Source: JAGNLV01 sp964612145 (GTDB lineage: Bacteria > Zixibacteria > MSB-5A5 > GN15 > FEB-12). Taken from it: a stretch of DNA of 64,000 bases. The DNA lies in contig CAZTBP010000018.1 in assembly GCA_964612145.1 (NCBI GenBank), forward strand, positions 1 through 64,000, given 5' to 3'. Under the pieces are notes generated by a model. That model ran no database searches. It was given only the letters and a program-made list of their open reading frames with translations, and had not been told where the DNA came from. Positions 1 through 9,311 of this stretch are shown here, piece after piece. The position numbers and the translations under genes are program-made. Every line of letters starts with the position of its first letter. Position 1 is the first letter of the stretch.

Positions 1-143
1 GCAAGAGGACATTTCTACATTGCTACTACAGGACAGTATCACTTTGCGGTAACATTGCCGTTGTGAGCGTTCATTGACATTTATCTGCACCGCCTCTATT
101 CTTGACCGCAACTAAACCGAAGGAACCGACGTACACATACGCC
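1..143. other. Leading intergenic stretch
   Basis: No credible gene, RNA or terminator is visible here. It is presumably the upstream region of the DUF5686 gene that starts at 144. The antisense reading frames in it have no recognisable features. Confidence 0.5.
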
Positions 144-2513
144 ATGAAATCGCATTCGTTGTCCATTATTATTATAGCTCTTATCGCAGTTGGTCTGACT
201 GCAGCAGCTCCTGTGGCCCAGGCTGCGGTGGTCGAAGGGCTTGTGTACGATGCCCAGACCCGCGAACCGATCCCCCACGTCACCATTCGAGTGCTCGATA
301 CCGACCGCAGCAGCCTGGCCAACGACGATGGCCGGTACCGGGTACGCCTCGATCCCGGTGAATACCGGCTGCGCTTTTCACACATCGCCCACTACTCCGC
401 TGAGTACACGATTGTTGTCGGCGATGAAGACGTTACCTTCGATGTCTCCCTCGCGCCGTCGCTGATAGAACTCCCCGGCACGCGCGTCTATACTCGGCAC
501 TACGATCCGGCGCAGGTGATTATTGTCGAGGCGATTCGCCACAAGGAAATGCTGCTCAACCAGATACAGACCTACGAATTTGAGGGTTATACGCGCTTGA
601 CCGCGCGCAAAATCGAGGCCGACACCCTGGCCGAGTTCCTGTTGATCACCGAGACGCAGCTTGAAGGCTATTTCCGTCAGCCGGATGAATACAAAGAGAT
701 CATCACCGCCCGACGGCAATCGTCGAACCTGAACGCCAATGCGAATCTCGTCACCATCGGCGACATCTTCAACTTTAACGACAACCGCATTCACTTTGCC
801 CGCCAATCGATCGTTTCGCCGACTGCCACCGATGCCCTCGATCACTACAACTACTATCTGCTGGACACAATCATGTTCGGGGAGCGGCCGGTATTTAAAC
901 TCGAGGTCGAACCGAAGAGCAACACCGATCCTCTGGTGCAGGGAACGATCCTGATTATCGACTCGACCTTCGCGGTCGTGGGTGTCGATGTCGAATTCAA
1001 CGAGGCGGTAGATCTTCCGTATGTCAGCAACCTCACCTACCAACAGCGGTTTGACCGATTCGACCAGGACATCTGGATGCCTGTTGAGATCAGTCTTGGC
1101 GGGCGGCTTCGCTTGCCGATACCCGTTTTTCCGCACTTGAAGTTTTCATATATCGGCGCCCTCAACCGATTGGTCATCAACGACACTCTCCCGGACGGCA
1201 CCTTTGATGAGTACATCATTGAGGTAGCCGAAGGCGCCGATAAAGTCGACTCCCTGAGTTGGGACACGGGGGCCCTCGTGCCTCTGACAAAGGCCGAGCT
1301 GCAAGGCTACGAACACATTGATTCCATTGAGAACCGTCCGCCCTCGATCCCGAGGCTGGTACTGACCACGATCTTTGGCGCCTTGTATATAGTGGAATCA
1401 CCGACAATGTATGACTTTGCTCACTTCAACCGGGTCGAGGGACCGTATCTCGGCGCCGGCTGGACTTTCAGGGATCTCGTTCCTCGAAGCAGTCTTTACC
1501 TGAAACAGGGCTACGCCTTTGACGGCGAGTACTGGCAGCATCACTACCGGCTGCGATCAATGCTTCACCGGGGATCACGTTTCCACCTCGAACTGGGCTA
1601 CAAGGACGAGATTGTCTCCCGACCGGCTATTTTTGTCGATCGCAATATCAATCCGACTCTTGTCTCGTTGCTGTCAAAGATGAATCCGCTGGACTACTAT
1701 CTCGAAAAGGGATTTGATATCGGGGCCTCGGTTGGCGCCCTGCCCAAGACGCGACTGGATATGACCTATCACGACTACCTGCAAATCTCGACTCCAAACC
1801 ATACAAACTATGGTCTTCTTGACAACGGTGACCATCGACCGAACCCGGCCATCCACAACGGTCATCTCCGTTCTCTGTCGGCAGCCTTTACGTGGGATTC
1901 GCACCCCTTGATCCTGTCGAAGGGCCGCGAAGATACGCTTCGGGCACTCCCGCATACACAGGTGATTCTGGGATTTGAGACTGCTGACCCGGGTCTCATT
2001 GACAACGACTTTGACTACCGCCGATATCATGTCTCCCTCATCCGCACCCAGCGTTTGCGCGGCTGGGGCACCACGACAATATTTGGGTTCGCGGGCAGCT
2101 CCGACGGCGCTTTGCCGCCGCAACGCCATTTCACGGTCGATTTCGGCGACCCGGACAATATCGGCCTGGCCCACTTCAAGACCCTCGACGAAACCAATTT
2201 CGCCGGTGACCGTGCCGCCGCCTGGTATCTCGCTCAGGATTTCGGGTCTTCGCTGTTCCGGAAATTTCACGTGCCGCTGTTGAAAAAGCTACCGTTTTCG
2301 GTGGTGGCCTTTGGCGGGATGTTTTGGAGTGACTTCCGACAGACCAGCCTTCATACGGCAGGTGAATCTCACCGGGCGGCTATCAAACCGTATTCTGAGA
2401 TAGGTTTTGGTATAGGGCGGTTGCCTCCCGGATTCTTACGTCTCGATTTCACCTGGCAGCTTTCGGACTACACAACCAGCGACTTTGCGGTGTCGTGTGT
2501 CTTGGGGATCTGA
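144..2513 (+). CDS. DUF5686 / carboxypeptidase-regulatory-like domain outer-membrane protein
   Basis: The protein is about 789 residues. I chose the ATG at 144 rather than an upstream in-frame ATG at 102 because a clear signal peptide follows it (MKSHSLSIIIIALIAVG, then small residues to AQA). Residues of about 25-105 match a carboxypeptidase-D-regulatory-like beta sandwich (VEGLVYDAQTREPIPHV, then a DDGRYRVRLDPGEYRLRF stretch). The long remainder resembles DUF5686, with repeated aromatic-rich amphipathic strands towards the C-terminus that suggest an outer-membrane beta barrel. Family members of the FCB group are outer-membrane proteins of unclear function, often linked to TonB-type systems. 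There is no TonB-dependent receptor plug here. It ends convergently with the HtrA gene over a shared terminator. Family call fairly sure, function unknown. Confidence 0.75.
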   Translation: MKSHSLSIIIIALIAVGLTAAAPVAQAAVVEGLVYDAQTREPIPHVTIRVLDTDRSSLANDDGRYRVRLDPGEYRLRFSHIAHYSAEYTIVVGDEDVTFDVSLAPSLIELPGTRVYTRHYDPAQVIIVEAIRHKEMLLNQIQTYEFEGYTRLTARKIEADTLAEFLLITETQLEGYFRQPDEYKEIITARRQSSNLNANANLVTIGDIFNFNDNRIHFARQSIVSPTATDALDHYNYYLLDTIMFGERPVFKLEVEPKSNTDPLVQGTILIIDSTFAVVGVDVEFNEAVDLPYVSNLTYQQRFDRFDQDIWMPVEISLGGRLRLPIPVFPHLKFSYIGALNRLVINDTLPDGTFDEYIIEVAEGADKVDSLSWDTGALVPLTKAELQGYEHIDSIENRPPSIPRLVLTTIFGALYIVESPTMYDFAHFNRVEGPYLGAGWTFRDLVPRSSLYLKQGYAFDGEYWQHHYRLRSMLHRGSRFHLELGYKDEIVSRPAIFVDRNINPTLVSLLSKMNPLDYYLEKGFDIGASVGALPKTRLDMTYHDYLQISTPNHTNYGLLDNGDHRPNPAIHNGHLRSLSAAFTWDSHPLILSKGREDTLRALPHTQVILGFETADPGLIDNDFDYRRYHVSLIRTQRLRGWGTTTIFGFAGSSDGALPPQRHFTVDFGDPDNIGLAHFKTLDETNFAGDRAAAWYLAQDFGSSLFRKFHVPLLKKLPFSVVAFGGMFWSDFRQTSLHTAGESHRAAIKPYSEIGFGIGRLPPGFLRLDFTWQLSDYTTSDFAVSCVLGI

Positions 2514-2529
2514 GTTGACCACAACGAAA

Positions 2530-2552
2530 AAGGCGGCCCGAGGAGCCGCCTT
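2530..2552. terminator. Bidirectional terminator between convergent genes
   Basis: An 8-bp perfect stem (AAGGCGGC / GCCGCCTT) with a 7-nt loop lies between the stops of the DUF5686 gene (+) and the HtrA gene (-). A short A-run flanks the left arm, so it can serve the minus strand best. Confidence 0.6.
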
Positions 2553-2591
2553 CCTGATTCAGCATATATCGCCTTCATCATTTATTATTCT

Positions 2592-4058
2592 TTATAATGT
2601 GAAAGCGACATAATAGTAGGAATTGTCCCGCTGAATCCGCAGCAAGATATCGTCACCTTTATCGAAATTAGACACCAGGCTGGTGAATTCCTCGGAATTG
2701 CGGACCTTACGTCGGTTCACCGAGCGGATAATGTCGCCCTCTCGCAAACCACCGTTGCGATAGGCCGGGCTGTCCTGATCGACTGAGGTCACCACGACAC
2801 CGCGTTCACGGGGATCCAGCCCAAGGGCCTGGCCGGATTCCGAGTCGAGATTGGCGACTGCAAATCCAAGGAGCTCTTCCAGCGACGATAATCCCGCCGC
2901 CGCCAGTGTTCCACCATCCAGGTCGCCCAGCACAACATCGATTGTTTGCCGTTTACCGTCGCGAATAATTGTCATGTCTACACGAGTGTCGGGTAATGTT
3001 GACGCAATCCGGTTTTTGAGTTCGGTGGAATTTTCGATCGGTTGACCCTGAAGTTCAACAACGATATCACCGTCCTGAAGGCCGGCCTGGTCGGCCGGAC
3101 TGTCTTCAACCACCTGGCCGATGATGGCTCCTTCAGTGCTTTGTAAATCGAGCGCCCGCATCATAGCCGGGGAAATATCCTGAATCGTTACACCGAGATA
3201 GCCGCGCACGACTTTCCCGTGTTCCATCAGCGATTCCATAATGTTGGCCGCCATATTGACCGGTACAGCAAACCCGATCCCCTGGTTGCCGCCGCTCCGG
3301 CTGAGAATGGCCGTATTGATCCCGATCAGTTCACCGTCGAGATTTACCAGCGGTCCGCCGGAGTTGCCTGGATTGATGGCGGCATCGGTCTGGATGAAGT
3401 CCTCGTACTCGGCCAGGCCAACATTGGAGCGTCCCTTGGCGCTGACAATCCCCTGCGTTACCGTCTGGGCCAGATCCGCCGAGAGCGGACTGCCGATTGC
3501 CAGCACCCATTCCCCCACGCGGACGTTGTCACTGTTGCCCATCACAATCGGGGTGAGACCGTCAGCATCGACTTTGAGCACCGCGACATCGGTCTTGGGA
3601 TCGGTCCCCACAACCGTGGCCGTATGCTGCTCGTTGTCTATCGTCCGAACGTATATAGAGTCAGCGTTCTGGATGACATGATTGTTGGTCAGGATGTACC
3701 CGTCGACACTCACAATAATACCGGAGCCTAGACCCTGCTGACGATACTCCCGCTCCGGTTGTCCTCGGCGACCGAAGAAATCACCAAACGGGCTGTAATA
3801 GAACGGATTGCGAACACGCATAACGCGTTCGGAGAAAACGGTCACCACCGAAGGATTCACCTTCTCGGCGATTTCCACAAAGGCGTTGCTCAGGTCCCGC
3901 AGCGAGCGGACCGGTCGGTCAGCTGCCTCAAGACGCTCTCCCATCGGGTTCTGAGCCGACACGGTGCCGGTCATGTCGACTACCGAGGTTACTATGCCGG
4001 TGAGAGCCAGCAGGGCGACCACGAATAGTGCCGTTCGCGTCAGTCTTTTCTGCTGCAT
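2592..4058 (-). CDS. degQ: Periplasmic serine protease HtrA/DegQ family, two PDZ domains
   Basis: 488 residues, the usual length for DegP/DegQ. The order is signal peptide (residues 1-36, ending VSAQ), trypsin-like domain (about 55-270), PDZ1 (about 285-375) and PDZ2 (about 395-485). The catalytic triad is complete: His127 in NNHV, Asp157 in DPKTDVAVL and Ser233 in PGNSGGP. The family degrades or refolds damaged envelope proteins in the periplasm, the PDZ domains controlling oligomer state and substrate capture. The gene is alone, with no rseA/rpoE-like neighbour. Whether it behaves like DegP, DegQ or MucD cannot be told from sequence. Confidence 0.93.
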   Translation of the reverse strand: MQQKRLTRTALFVVALLALTGIVTSVVDMTGTVSAQNPMGERLEAADRPVRSLRDLSNAFVEIAEKVNPSVVTVFSERVMRVRNPFYYSPFGDFFGRRGQPEREYRQQGLGSGIIVSVDGYILTNNHVIQNADSIYVRTIDNEQHTATVVGTDPKTDVAVLKVDADGLTPIVMGNSDNVRVGEWVLAIGSPLSADLAQTVTQGIVSAKGRSNVGLAEYEDFIQTDAAINPGNSGGPLVNLDGELIGINTAILSRSGGNQGIGFAVPVNMAANIMESLMEHGKVVRGYLGVTIQDISPAMMRALDLQSTEGAIIGQVVEDSPADQAGLQDGDIVVELQGQPIENSTELKNRIASTLPDTRVDMTIIRDGKRQTIDVVLGDLDGGTLAAAGLSSLEELLGFAVANLDSESGQALGLDPRERGVVVTSVDQDSPAYRNGGLREGDIIRSVNRRKVRNSEEFTSLVSNFDKGDDILLRIQRDNSYYYVAFTL

Positions 4059-4215
4059 AAATTATCTCCTGTCTATCACTCTATTACTAAAATGTGTCCT
4101 TTGTTGTCTTCCTATATGTACACGCAAATCCGGCAGGCGGTTTCATTGCACAACGACTGTCTGCCGTGCGGCTTAACCGTTGTCAAATAACTCGAATTAT
4201 ACCATATTATTCCTC

Positions 4216-5625
4216 ATGACCACGTCCGAATCACACCGGCTTACCATGCCGCTCTCCGGGTACCGCGAGTGGACCAAAGCTGCCCTGTTGCTGTTGATAT
4301 TCGCACCGGCATTGCTGTTGGCGGCCGACTATCGGCCGGTGGTTGCGGTGGCGTATTTTGCGCTGCTGGGCGGGCTGGGGATGCTGGCGTATCCGCGGCT
4401 GGTATTTTATCTGTTTCTCGTATCGATCGCTGTCTATCTGCCGTTCCCTATCAGTAACACGGTGGCGCTGCATCCGTTCGACGTTATCCTGCTTTTGTTA
4501 TTTGGAATTTCAATCTTCGAGTTCCTCCTGCGCGGCAGTACCGCTATTCGACCCACCGGACTGGACCTGCCGTTTATTGCGCTGATTCTCGCTACCGTCG
4601 TTTCGGCCCTGTTCGCCCACAATCCTTCGTACTCCATAGTACCCGTCTTTCGGATCTGCGTAATGTATATTGCCTTCCGCATGATTTTCAAGTTCGCGGT
4701 TGAAATCGGCGTACGGCGCGTGATACTCTTTTACATCTACCTCGTACTCATCCATTCGCTGTACAATGCCGTCGTGTTCCTCATGCAAGGCGGGCAGGAG
4801 CGAGTGTTCGGCCCCGCCTGGCTGGCCTACGAAACTTTTGCCATGACCGCCCTGCCGATGACCTTCGCTTTCCTTGTGTGGTCACCGAGTCTGACCAAAC
4901 GGCTCTGGTTTTCGCTGGCAGGAATTGTAATCGGGGTCGGCATGCTGGCGGGCGGCTCACGCGGCCCGATGCTGGCGGTAGTCATAACAATTCCGCTGCT
5001 GCTGTTTTTCGGCTGGCGCAAAGCAACCCGCGAACGCTCTATTTCATCGCTGCGTGTCATGCGCGGCCTGCTGCTGCCGCTGCTGGCCATTATCGGTCTG
5101 GTTATTGCTCTGCGCGGGACACTCTTCCTTGGCGTGATCGAACGCCTGCAGAGCCTGATAGAATCGATCGGAGACCCGCAGGAGACAGTCCTCCTTCGCC
5201 TGGTGCTCTACAAGGCGGCCATCAAGGCGTTCTTGAGTAATCCGCTCAGCGGAATCGGCATTGGCAATTTCAAAATCGTCGATGAGGTCGTGCCGGAGAT
5301 GCGCATGGAGCCGGTCTGGTTTTACATTCGCGGTATGTCCGCTCACAATGTTGTCCTTCACTATCTCGCTGAAACCGGCCTTTTTGGGACCATTGCCCTT
5401 TTAGCGACTGCTGTGACCGGGCTTCGCATGGCCTACCGCGCGTTCAGGCAGCAACTTGCCGATCACCAAAATCAGGTCTCGGCCGCGCTGTTTGTCTCCA
5501 TGCTCGTCTTTTGCCTGACCCTGCTGTATATGCGGGCCTGGACCTGGGGTCAGGGCGGCTATATCATGGCCCTCCTTTTTGGCTTGACCGCAGCCTGGAA
5601 TTACGAGCGGCAGAACGCACGCTGA
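4216..5625 (+). CDS. O-antigen ligase / Wzy-like polymerase family membrane protein
   Basis: About 469 residues from the ATG at 4216; a TTG 36 bases upstream and an ATG at 4246 are alternatives. At least ten hydrophobic segments run through the protein. A large periplasmic loop lies in the second half (about residues 310-400), with a motif typical of Wzy_C/WaaL proteins (NPLSGIGIGNFK, then SAHNVVLHYLAETGLFG). Such proteins join or polymerise undecaprenyl-linked sugar chains on the periplasmic face. No glycosyltransferase cluster is nearby, so substrate and ligase-versus-polymerase role are open. The LSGIGIGNFK and AHN.LH..AE.GL signatures make the superfamily call sound. Confidence 0.85.
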   Translation: MTTSESHRLTMPLSGYREWTKAALLLLIFAPALLLAADYRPVVAVAYFALLGGLGMLAYPRLVFYLFLVSIAVYLPFPISNTVALHPFDVILLLLFGISIFEFLLRGSTAIRPTGLDLPFIALILATVVSALFAHNPSYSIVPVFRICVMYIAFRMIFKFAVEIGVRRVILFYIYLVLIHSLYNAVVFLMQGGQERVFGPAWLAYETFAMTALPMTFAFLVWSPSLTKRLWFSLAGIVIGVGMLAGGSRGPMLAVVITIPLLLFFGWRKATRERSISSLRVMRGLLLPLLAIIGLVIALRGTLFLGVIERLQSLIESIGDPQETVLLRLVLYKAAIKAFLSNPLSGIGIGNFKIVDEVVPEMRMEPVWFYIRGMSAHNVVLHYLAETGLFGTIALLATAVTGLRMAYRAFRQQLADHQNQVSAALFVSMLVFCLTLLYMRAWTWGQGGYIMALLFGLTAAWNYERQNAR

Positions 5626-6024
5626 TCAGGTTCGAATTTTCCGTATTTATCCAACCTACATCAGGTGAGCCGATCTACCGGTTCACCCGTTGTTGGATAT
5701 TCACGGTGACTCAGCGCCGGGGTCCTTCAAGACTTGTTTGGCGCTCCGAAGGTTCGGCTCCGTCATGGGTGCCTCCTGATAACAGGAGTTTGCCTATCTA
5801 TACACCTGGTCCTCCCTTAGCAGCGTGAGTGAAGTTCGTATCGGAAGGGACCATTGCACGGTGCACGCAGATTGCGGTCACTGGAATTTCTCTATATCTG
5901 GTCTACGAAAATCCCGTCGCCATGTTGCGTCGCCGGCGACAATAGACTGCTTGACATAATCGGGAGATATAGTGTATATGTTCGACGAAACGGGCCAATT
6001 AATTTTCAAACGCAGGAAAATACT
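5626..6024. other. Intergenic region with a run of predicted hairpins
   Basis: No gene. Four successive helices can be drawn by eye. A long hairpin at 5648-5699 has outer arms TATCCAAC/GTTGGATA and an inner 9-bp stem GGTGAGCCG/CGGTTCACC with one G-U. AGCGCC/GGCGCT pairs at 5713-5718 with 5740-5745. CCGAA/TTCGG is at 5746-5757. CTCCTG-ATAA-CAGGAG is at 5773-5788. This could be a structured RNA, a 3'-end or leader structure, or a decayed repeat. I do not recognise a named riboswitch or sRNA on either strand. Confidence 0.4.
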
Positions 6025-6570
6025 ATGACCAGGACCAGACTGTTTATCGCCTCGCTCGGTGTTGCTCTATGCCTTGTGGCAGCGCCCGCGTCGACTGAAA
6101 CTGCCGAAACAACAACCTTGGCGGAACAGAACAAAGAAGTCATGCGCTGAATCTTCGAAAACGGCGTCAACGCCCACAATCCTGATGCCTGGGACAGCGT
6201 TTTGACCGAGGACTACATCCGTCACTGTGAAGCAATGCCGCCGGATATGCGAGAGATCCATGGGATTGAACCGATGAAGCAGTTCCTTGCCGCTACCTTC
6301 GCCGCATTTCCTGACTGGCGCGAAGAGATCGTTGACATGGTCGCCGAGGGCGACAAGGTGGCGCTCATGACTATCGGGACCGGCACCATGAACGGGCCGT
6401 TCGGGCCGTTTGAACCGACCAACAAGAAAGCCTCCGTCACGAATTTCATGATCATGCGTTTCGAAGACGGCAAGATTGCCGAGACCTGGATCACCTGGGA
6501 TAACCTCTATTTCATGGAACAGGCCGGCTTGCTGCCGCCGGAGATGATGCCGCCTCCAAAAGACGAATAA
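6025..6570 (+). pseudogene. SnoaL-like (ester cyclase/NTF2-fold) secreted protein, interrupted by in-frame TGA
   Basis: The frame starts at ATG 6025 with a signal peptide (MTRTRLFIASLGVALCLVAA) and runs to a TAA at 6570. A single TGA at 6148-6150 stops it after residue 41. Both sides of the stop are one homologous protein. Upstream reads EQNKEVMR and downstream reads IFENGVNAHNPDAWDS, which together make the usual SnoaL start (NKxxVRRFFE...N). The missing residue is expected to be Arg, so CGA to TGA is one transition. The rest keeps the family hallmarks (FPDWREEIVDMVAEGDKV, GKIAETWITWDN). Downstream TTG 6202 or ATG 6235 could restart translation without the signal peptide and first helix. It may be a real null allele, a sequencing error, or readthrough. 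Confidence 0.75.
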
Positions 6571-6630
6571 CCACTCAACGCCGAGTCGGTTTTCGTTGCC
6601 GGCCGGCGCCGCTTCCAGCGGCACCTAATG

Positions 6631-6966
6631 TCAGCACGGCTTGATTACCCGGTCCGCGTCGGCCATCATGGTCACGGTCGCATCCATGCTTCCGATCTGC
6701 CCGATGATGACTTTGTCGCGCAAACCGTAGTGATCAAGACAGGTCCCGCAGCTGGCAATCGTCGCGCGGCGCTCTTCGAGTGCTTTCAGGCTTTCGAGTA
6801 CCTCACTGCCTTCGGTGGTTAGGTTTATGGCCGAATGCACACACCCGACAAAATCTATCTGTATGTCAGACTTAGCTAGCTCCGTCAGAAACGACTTGAG
6901 CAGTTTCTTTCCCAGCGCCGGTTCTCCCCGGCCCATTTCATCCGAGTTTAAATACAAGAAAGTCAT
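6631..6966 (-). CDS. DsrE/YedF-like sulfurtransferase-family protein
   Basis: 111 residues, one DsrE/F-like domain. It resembles the C-terminal half of selenium-metabolism protein YedF: a FLYLNSDEMGRGEPALG start, a FVGCVHSAINLTTEGS stretch, and an ASCGTCLDHYGLRDK motif carrying two cysteines. The N-terminal TusA-like domain found in full YedF is absent. Members are thought to handle sulfur or selenium as persulfide-type intermediates, but YedF itself is uncharacterised biochemically. No selD, selA or tus gene is nearby. It is convergent with the broken SnoaL gene. Family call confident; role unknown. Confidence 0.8.
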   Translation of the reverse strand: MTFLYLNSDEMGRGEPALGKKLLKSFLTELAKSDIQIDFVGCVHSAINLTTEGSEVLESLKALEERRATIASCGTCLDHYGLRDKVIIGQIGSMDATVTMMADADRVIKPC

Positions 6967-7141
6967 GTTTTCCTCATAGTTGCGAGATTCATATCATTTC
7001 TGCGCAGGAACGTAAGAAAAAACTCGGCACGTTGGAACCAATTATCAGATCTGCAGATTTCTGGATAGCACGATCCGCTCTCAACCACCCTTTGCTTTTT
7101 CGGGCGACATCCCTTTACTTGAATAGACTACCATCCCAACT

Positions 7142-8425
7142 GTGAGGGAACGCGACCGTGTGAGAACTGAGCAAGGTACAGACATTATCGTCATTGGCGG
7201 CGGGCCGGCCGGACTCATGGCCGCCGGCCAGGCAGCCTCGGCAGGCAAATCGGTCCTGCTGTTGGAGAAAATGACCGCCCCCGGACGCAAACTCCGAATC
7301 ACCGGCAAGGGCCGCTGCAACCTCACCAACACTGCTCCCCTGTCGGAGTTTATCGGCCGCTTTGGCAAGACGGGCAAGTTCCTTCGCCAGGCGTTTAACC
7401 AGTTCTTCGCCGAGGACCTTGCCGCATTCTTCAGCGAGCTCGGCGTCTTGATCAAAACCGAGCGCGGCGGACGGGTTTTCCCCGAGGGCGACGACGCTGG
7501 CGCGGTCGCCGACGCCCTCCAACAGTGGGCCATGCAACAGGGCGTTGTTATTCAGAAGAAGGCACCCGTCGACAAACTTCTGATATCCAATAAACGAATC
7601 ACGGGCGTTCGAAGCCACGGCAAGGACTATCATGCCGACGCAGTTATCCTCGCCACCGGCGGGGCGTCGTATCCCGGCACCGGATCCACAGGCAATGGCT
7701 ACCGGCTGGCCGAATCGGTCGGCCATACGATTGTCCCGGTCCGGCCGGCGTTGGTACCGCTGGTTACCAGGGGCACTGTTGCCAGGCAACTGCGGGGGCT
7801 TAGCCTGAAGAATGTCAAGGTGACCGTGTTTATTGCTAATCGCAAACAGACCGATGCCTTCGGCGAAATGCTTTTCACCCACTTCGGCGTCTCCGGGCCG
7901 ATTATCCTCACGCTCAGCGGACAAGTGGTCGATGCCCTGCGGCAGAAGAAACAGGTTGAGCTGTCGATAGACCTCAAACCGGCGCTCGACGACAAGACTC
8001 TCGACGCCCGCCTGCTGCGCGATTTTGTGGAGCATTCACGCAAACAGTTCGCCACTATGCTCAAGGGGTTACTTCCGGCCAAACTAATTACTATCTGCCC
8101 CGATCTCGTGCACATCTCGCCTGACAAAACCTGCGGCCAGATTACAGCTGACGAACGCAAGCGCCTTCGGCTCTGGCTCAAGGATTTCCGGCTGACCGTG
8201 ACCGGTCACCGCTCGATGGCCGAGGCGATCATCACCGCCGGCGGAGTCGACACGCGCGAGATAGATCCGCACACGATGGCGTCGCGGCTGATCGAGGGAC
8301 TGTATATCGCCGGGGAGCTGCTTGATATCGATGCCGACACCGGGGGCTATAACTTGCAGGCGGCGTTTTCAACCGGCTATGTTGCCGGCCGCGCAGCGGC
8401 CGGTCATTCGTTGTCCGGCGAGTAG
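7142..8425 (+). CDS. HI0933/YhiN-type NAD(P)/FAD-dependent oxidoreductase
   Basis: 427 residues; the start is a GTG at 7142 (another GTG at 7160 is possible). The N-terminal Rossmann motif IIVIGGGPAGLMAAGQAA binds FAD ADP. The family signature RKLRITGKGRCNLTNT follows at about residue 50, and the C-terminal flavin motif ITAGGVDTREIDPHTM...GLYIAGELLDIDADTGGYNLQAAFSTG is complete. This is the HI0933 family (YhiN, and BaiN of bile-acid bacteria), cytosolic flavoproteins of mostly unknown substrate; BaiN has been linked to steroid reduction. No neighbour suggests a pathway. It ends convergently with the zinc-ribbon gene over a terminator. Confidence 0.88.
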   Translation: MRERDRVRTEQGTDIIVIGGGPAGLMAAGQAASAGKSVLLLEKMTAPGRKLRITGKGRCNLTNTAPLSEFIGRFGKTGKFLRQAFNQFFAEDLAAFFSELGVLIKTERGGRVFPEGDDAGAVADALQQWAMQQGVVIQKKAPVDKLLISNKRITGVRSHGKDYHADAVILATGGASYPGTGSTGNGYRLAESVGHTIVPVRPALVPLVTRGTVARQLRGLSLKNVKVTVFIANRKQTDAFGEMLFTHFGVSGPIILTLSGQVVDALRQKKQVELSIDLKPALDDKTLDARLLRDFVEHSRKQFATMLKGLLPAKLITICPDLVHISPDKTCGQITADERKRLRLWLKDFRLTVTGHRSMAEAIITAGGVDTREIDPHTMASRLIEGLYIAGELLDIDADTGGYNLQAAFSTGYVAGRAAAGHSLSGE

Positions 8426-8480
8426 CTGATCCCCTCAGGGAAACAACACCATTCAGGCACCAGAATCCGATAGAATAATA

Positions 8481-8509
8481 AAGGGAGCCTCCTGATGGGA
8501 GACTCCCTT
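8481..8509. terminator. Terminator between convergent flavoprotein and zinc-ribbon genes
   Basis: The arms AAGGGAGCCTCC and GGGAGACTCCCTT form a long stem with a TGAT loop and one internal mismatch, followed by a T-rich TTCTTATTT. It lies about 55 bases after the flavoprotein stop and before the minus-strand gene end. Confidence 0.7.
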
Positions 8510-8551
8510 CTTATTTGCTGTATACGACGGCGCTTCAGGCGCCCCGACAGC

Positions 8552-8743
8552 TCAGACCTTGCAGGTCATATCCTGGCCGCAGCAGAGCGGCGATTTGATT
8601 TTGCCGTGACCGTTGGGGCATTCGGATATCTGGATCTCGGAGCCGTCATCGAGTTTCAGGCTGTTGTTGACCAGGGGGGCGTCGCATTTGGCGCAGGTGG
8701 CGTTGACGGCCATACCGCATTTGTCGCATTCGTAGGTAGCCAT
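8552..8743 (-). CDS. Small zinc-ribbon protein
   Basis: 63 residues with two paired-cysteine knuckles near the N-terminus (CDKC and CAKC) and further Cys/His residues at the end (CPNGHGK, CCGQDM, C). Binding of one or two zinc ions is likely. The sequence starts MATYECDKCGM, directly after a GGAAT-type purine tract. Small proteins of this type are widespread in environmental bacteria and have no assigned job. It is a single gene between a terminator and an unrelated cupin gene. Confidence 0.72.
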   Translation of the reverse strand: MATYECDKCGMAVNATCAKCDAPLVNNSLKLDDGSEIQISECPNGHGKIKSPLCCGQDMTCKV

Positions 8744-8876
8744 TTGGATTCCTTTCTATAGTTTGTTCAGATTTGTAGTCAGCTTATATAATGAATACGG
8801 GGTGCGGTTGTTCGCAAGAGAATTCAATATTCGGCATTGCCGTACAGTTGTTTGCTTGACGGCCGCCGGCCGTTGG

Positions 8877-9311
8877 CTAGTCGACCAGTACGCGGGCCGG
8901 CTGACCGGATTCATGAACCCGAAAGATCAGAGCCTCTACCGACGATTCCCCGGTGCGGGCTGTGTGGACCTTTTTGAGCGGCACTTTTACGAGATCGCCC
9001 TTCTTCAAACTCATCTCCTCCTGGCCGTCCAGCAATAGCTCACCGGAGCCCTCGAGTATATACACGAACTCTTCGCCGGGATGCCAGTGTTTAAGGAGTT
9101 CGGTATTTGGCGGAATAACCAGACGGGTAACGACAATCTCGATACCCTCGACCAGCTCGAGTTCAGTATTCAGCATATTGTCTATAACCAAGCCCTCGAT
9201 CGATCCGGAGAGAACATCCTGTTTCTTTCCCTTTTCGTAATTCTCGGCAAATCCGATACCCGCAACAGCGAGAATAACGACCAGCAATAACGGCAGTTTT
9301 ACTTGTTTCAT
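8877..9311 (-). CDS. Secreted single-domain cupin protein
   Basis: 144 residues. A signal peptide (MKQVKLPLLLVVILAVAGIGFA) precedes a RmlC-type cupin barrel at about residues 55-135. Cupin motif 1 is visible as PPNTELLKHWHPGEEFVYILEGSGEL, with the His-X-His and Glu metal ligands; motif 2 is weaker (LVKVPLKKVHTARTG). A metal-binding periplasmic protein is likely; substrate unknown. An upstream AGGAG (GGAGGAGTCT before the ATG) supports the start. Nothing around it points to a pathway. Confidence 0.82.
   Translation of the reverse strand: MKQVKLPLLLVVILAVAGIGFAENYEKGKKQDVLSGSIEGLVIDNMLNTELELVEGIEIVVTRLVIPPNTELLKHWHPGEEFVYILEGSGELLLDGQEEMSLKKGDLVKVPLKKVHTARTGESSVEALIFRVHESGQPARVLVD

Noticed and set aside
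6148..6150. TGA as selenocysteine codon
   Set aside because: The position is normally Arg in SnoaL-type proteins, no cysteine equivalent is expected, and no SECIS-like stem follows directly. A nonsense change is simpler.
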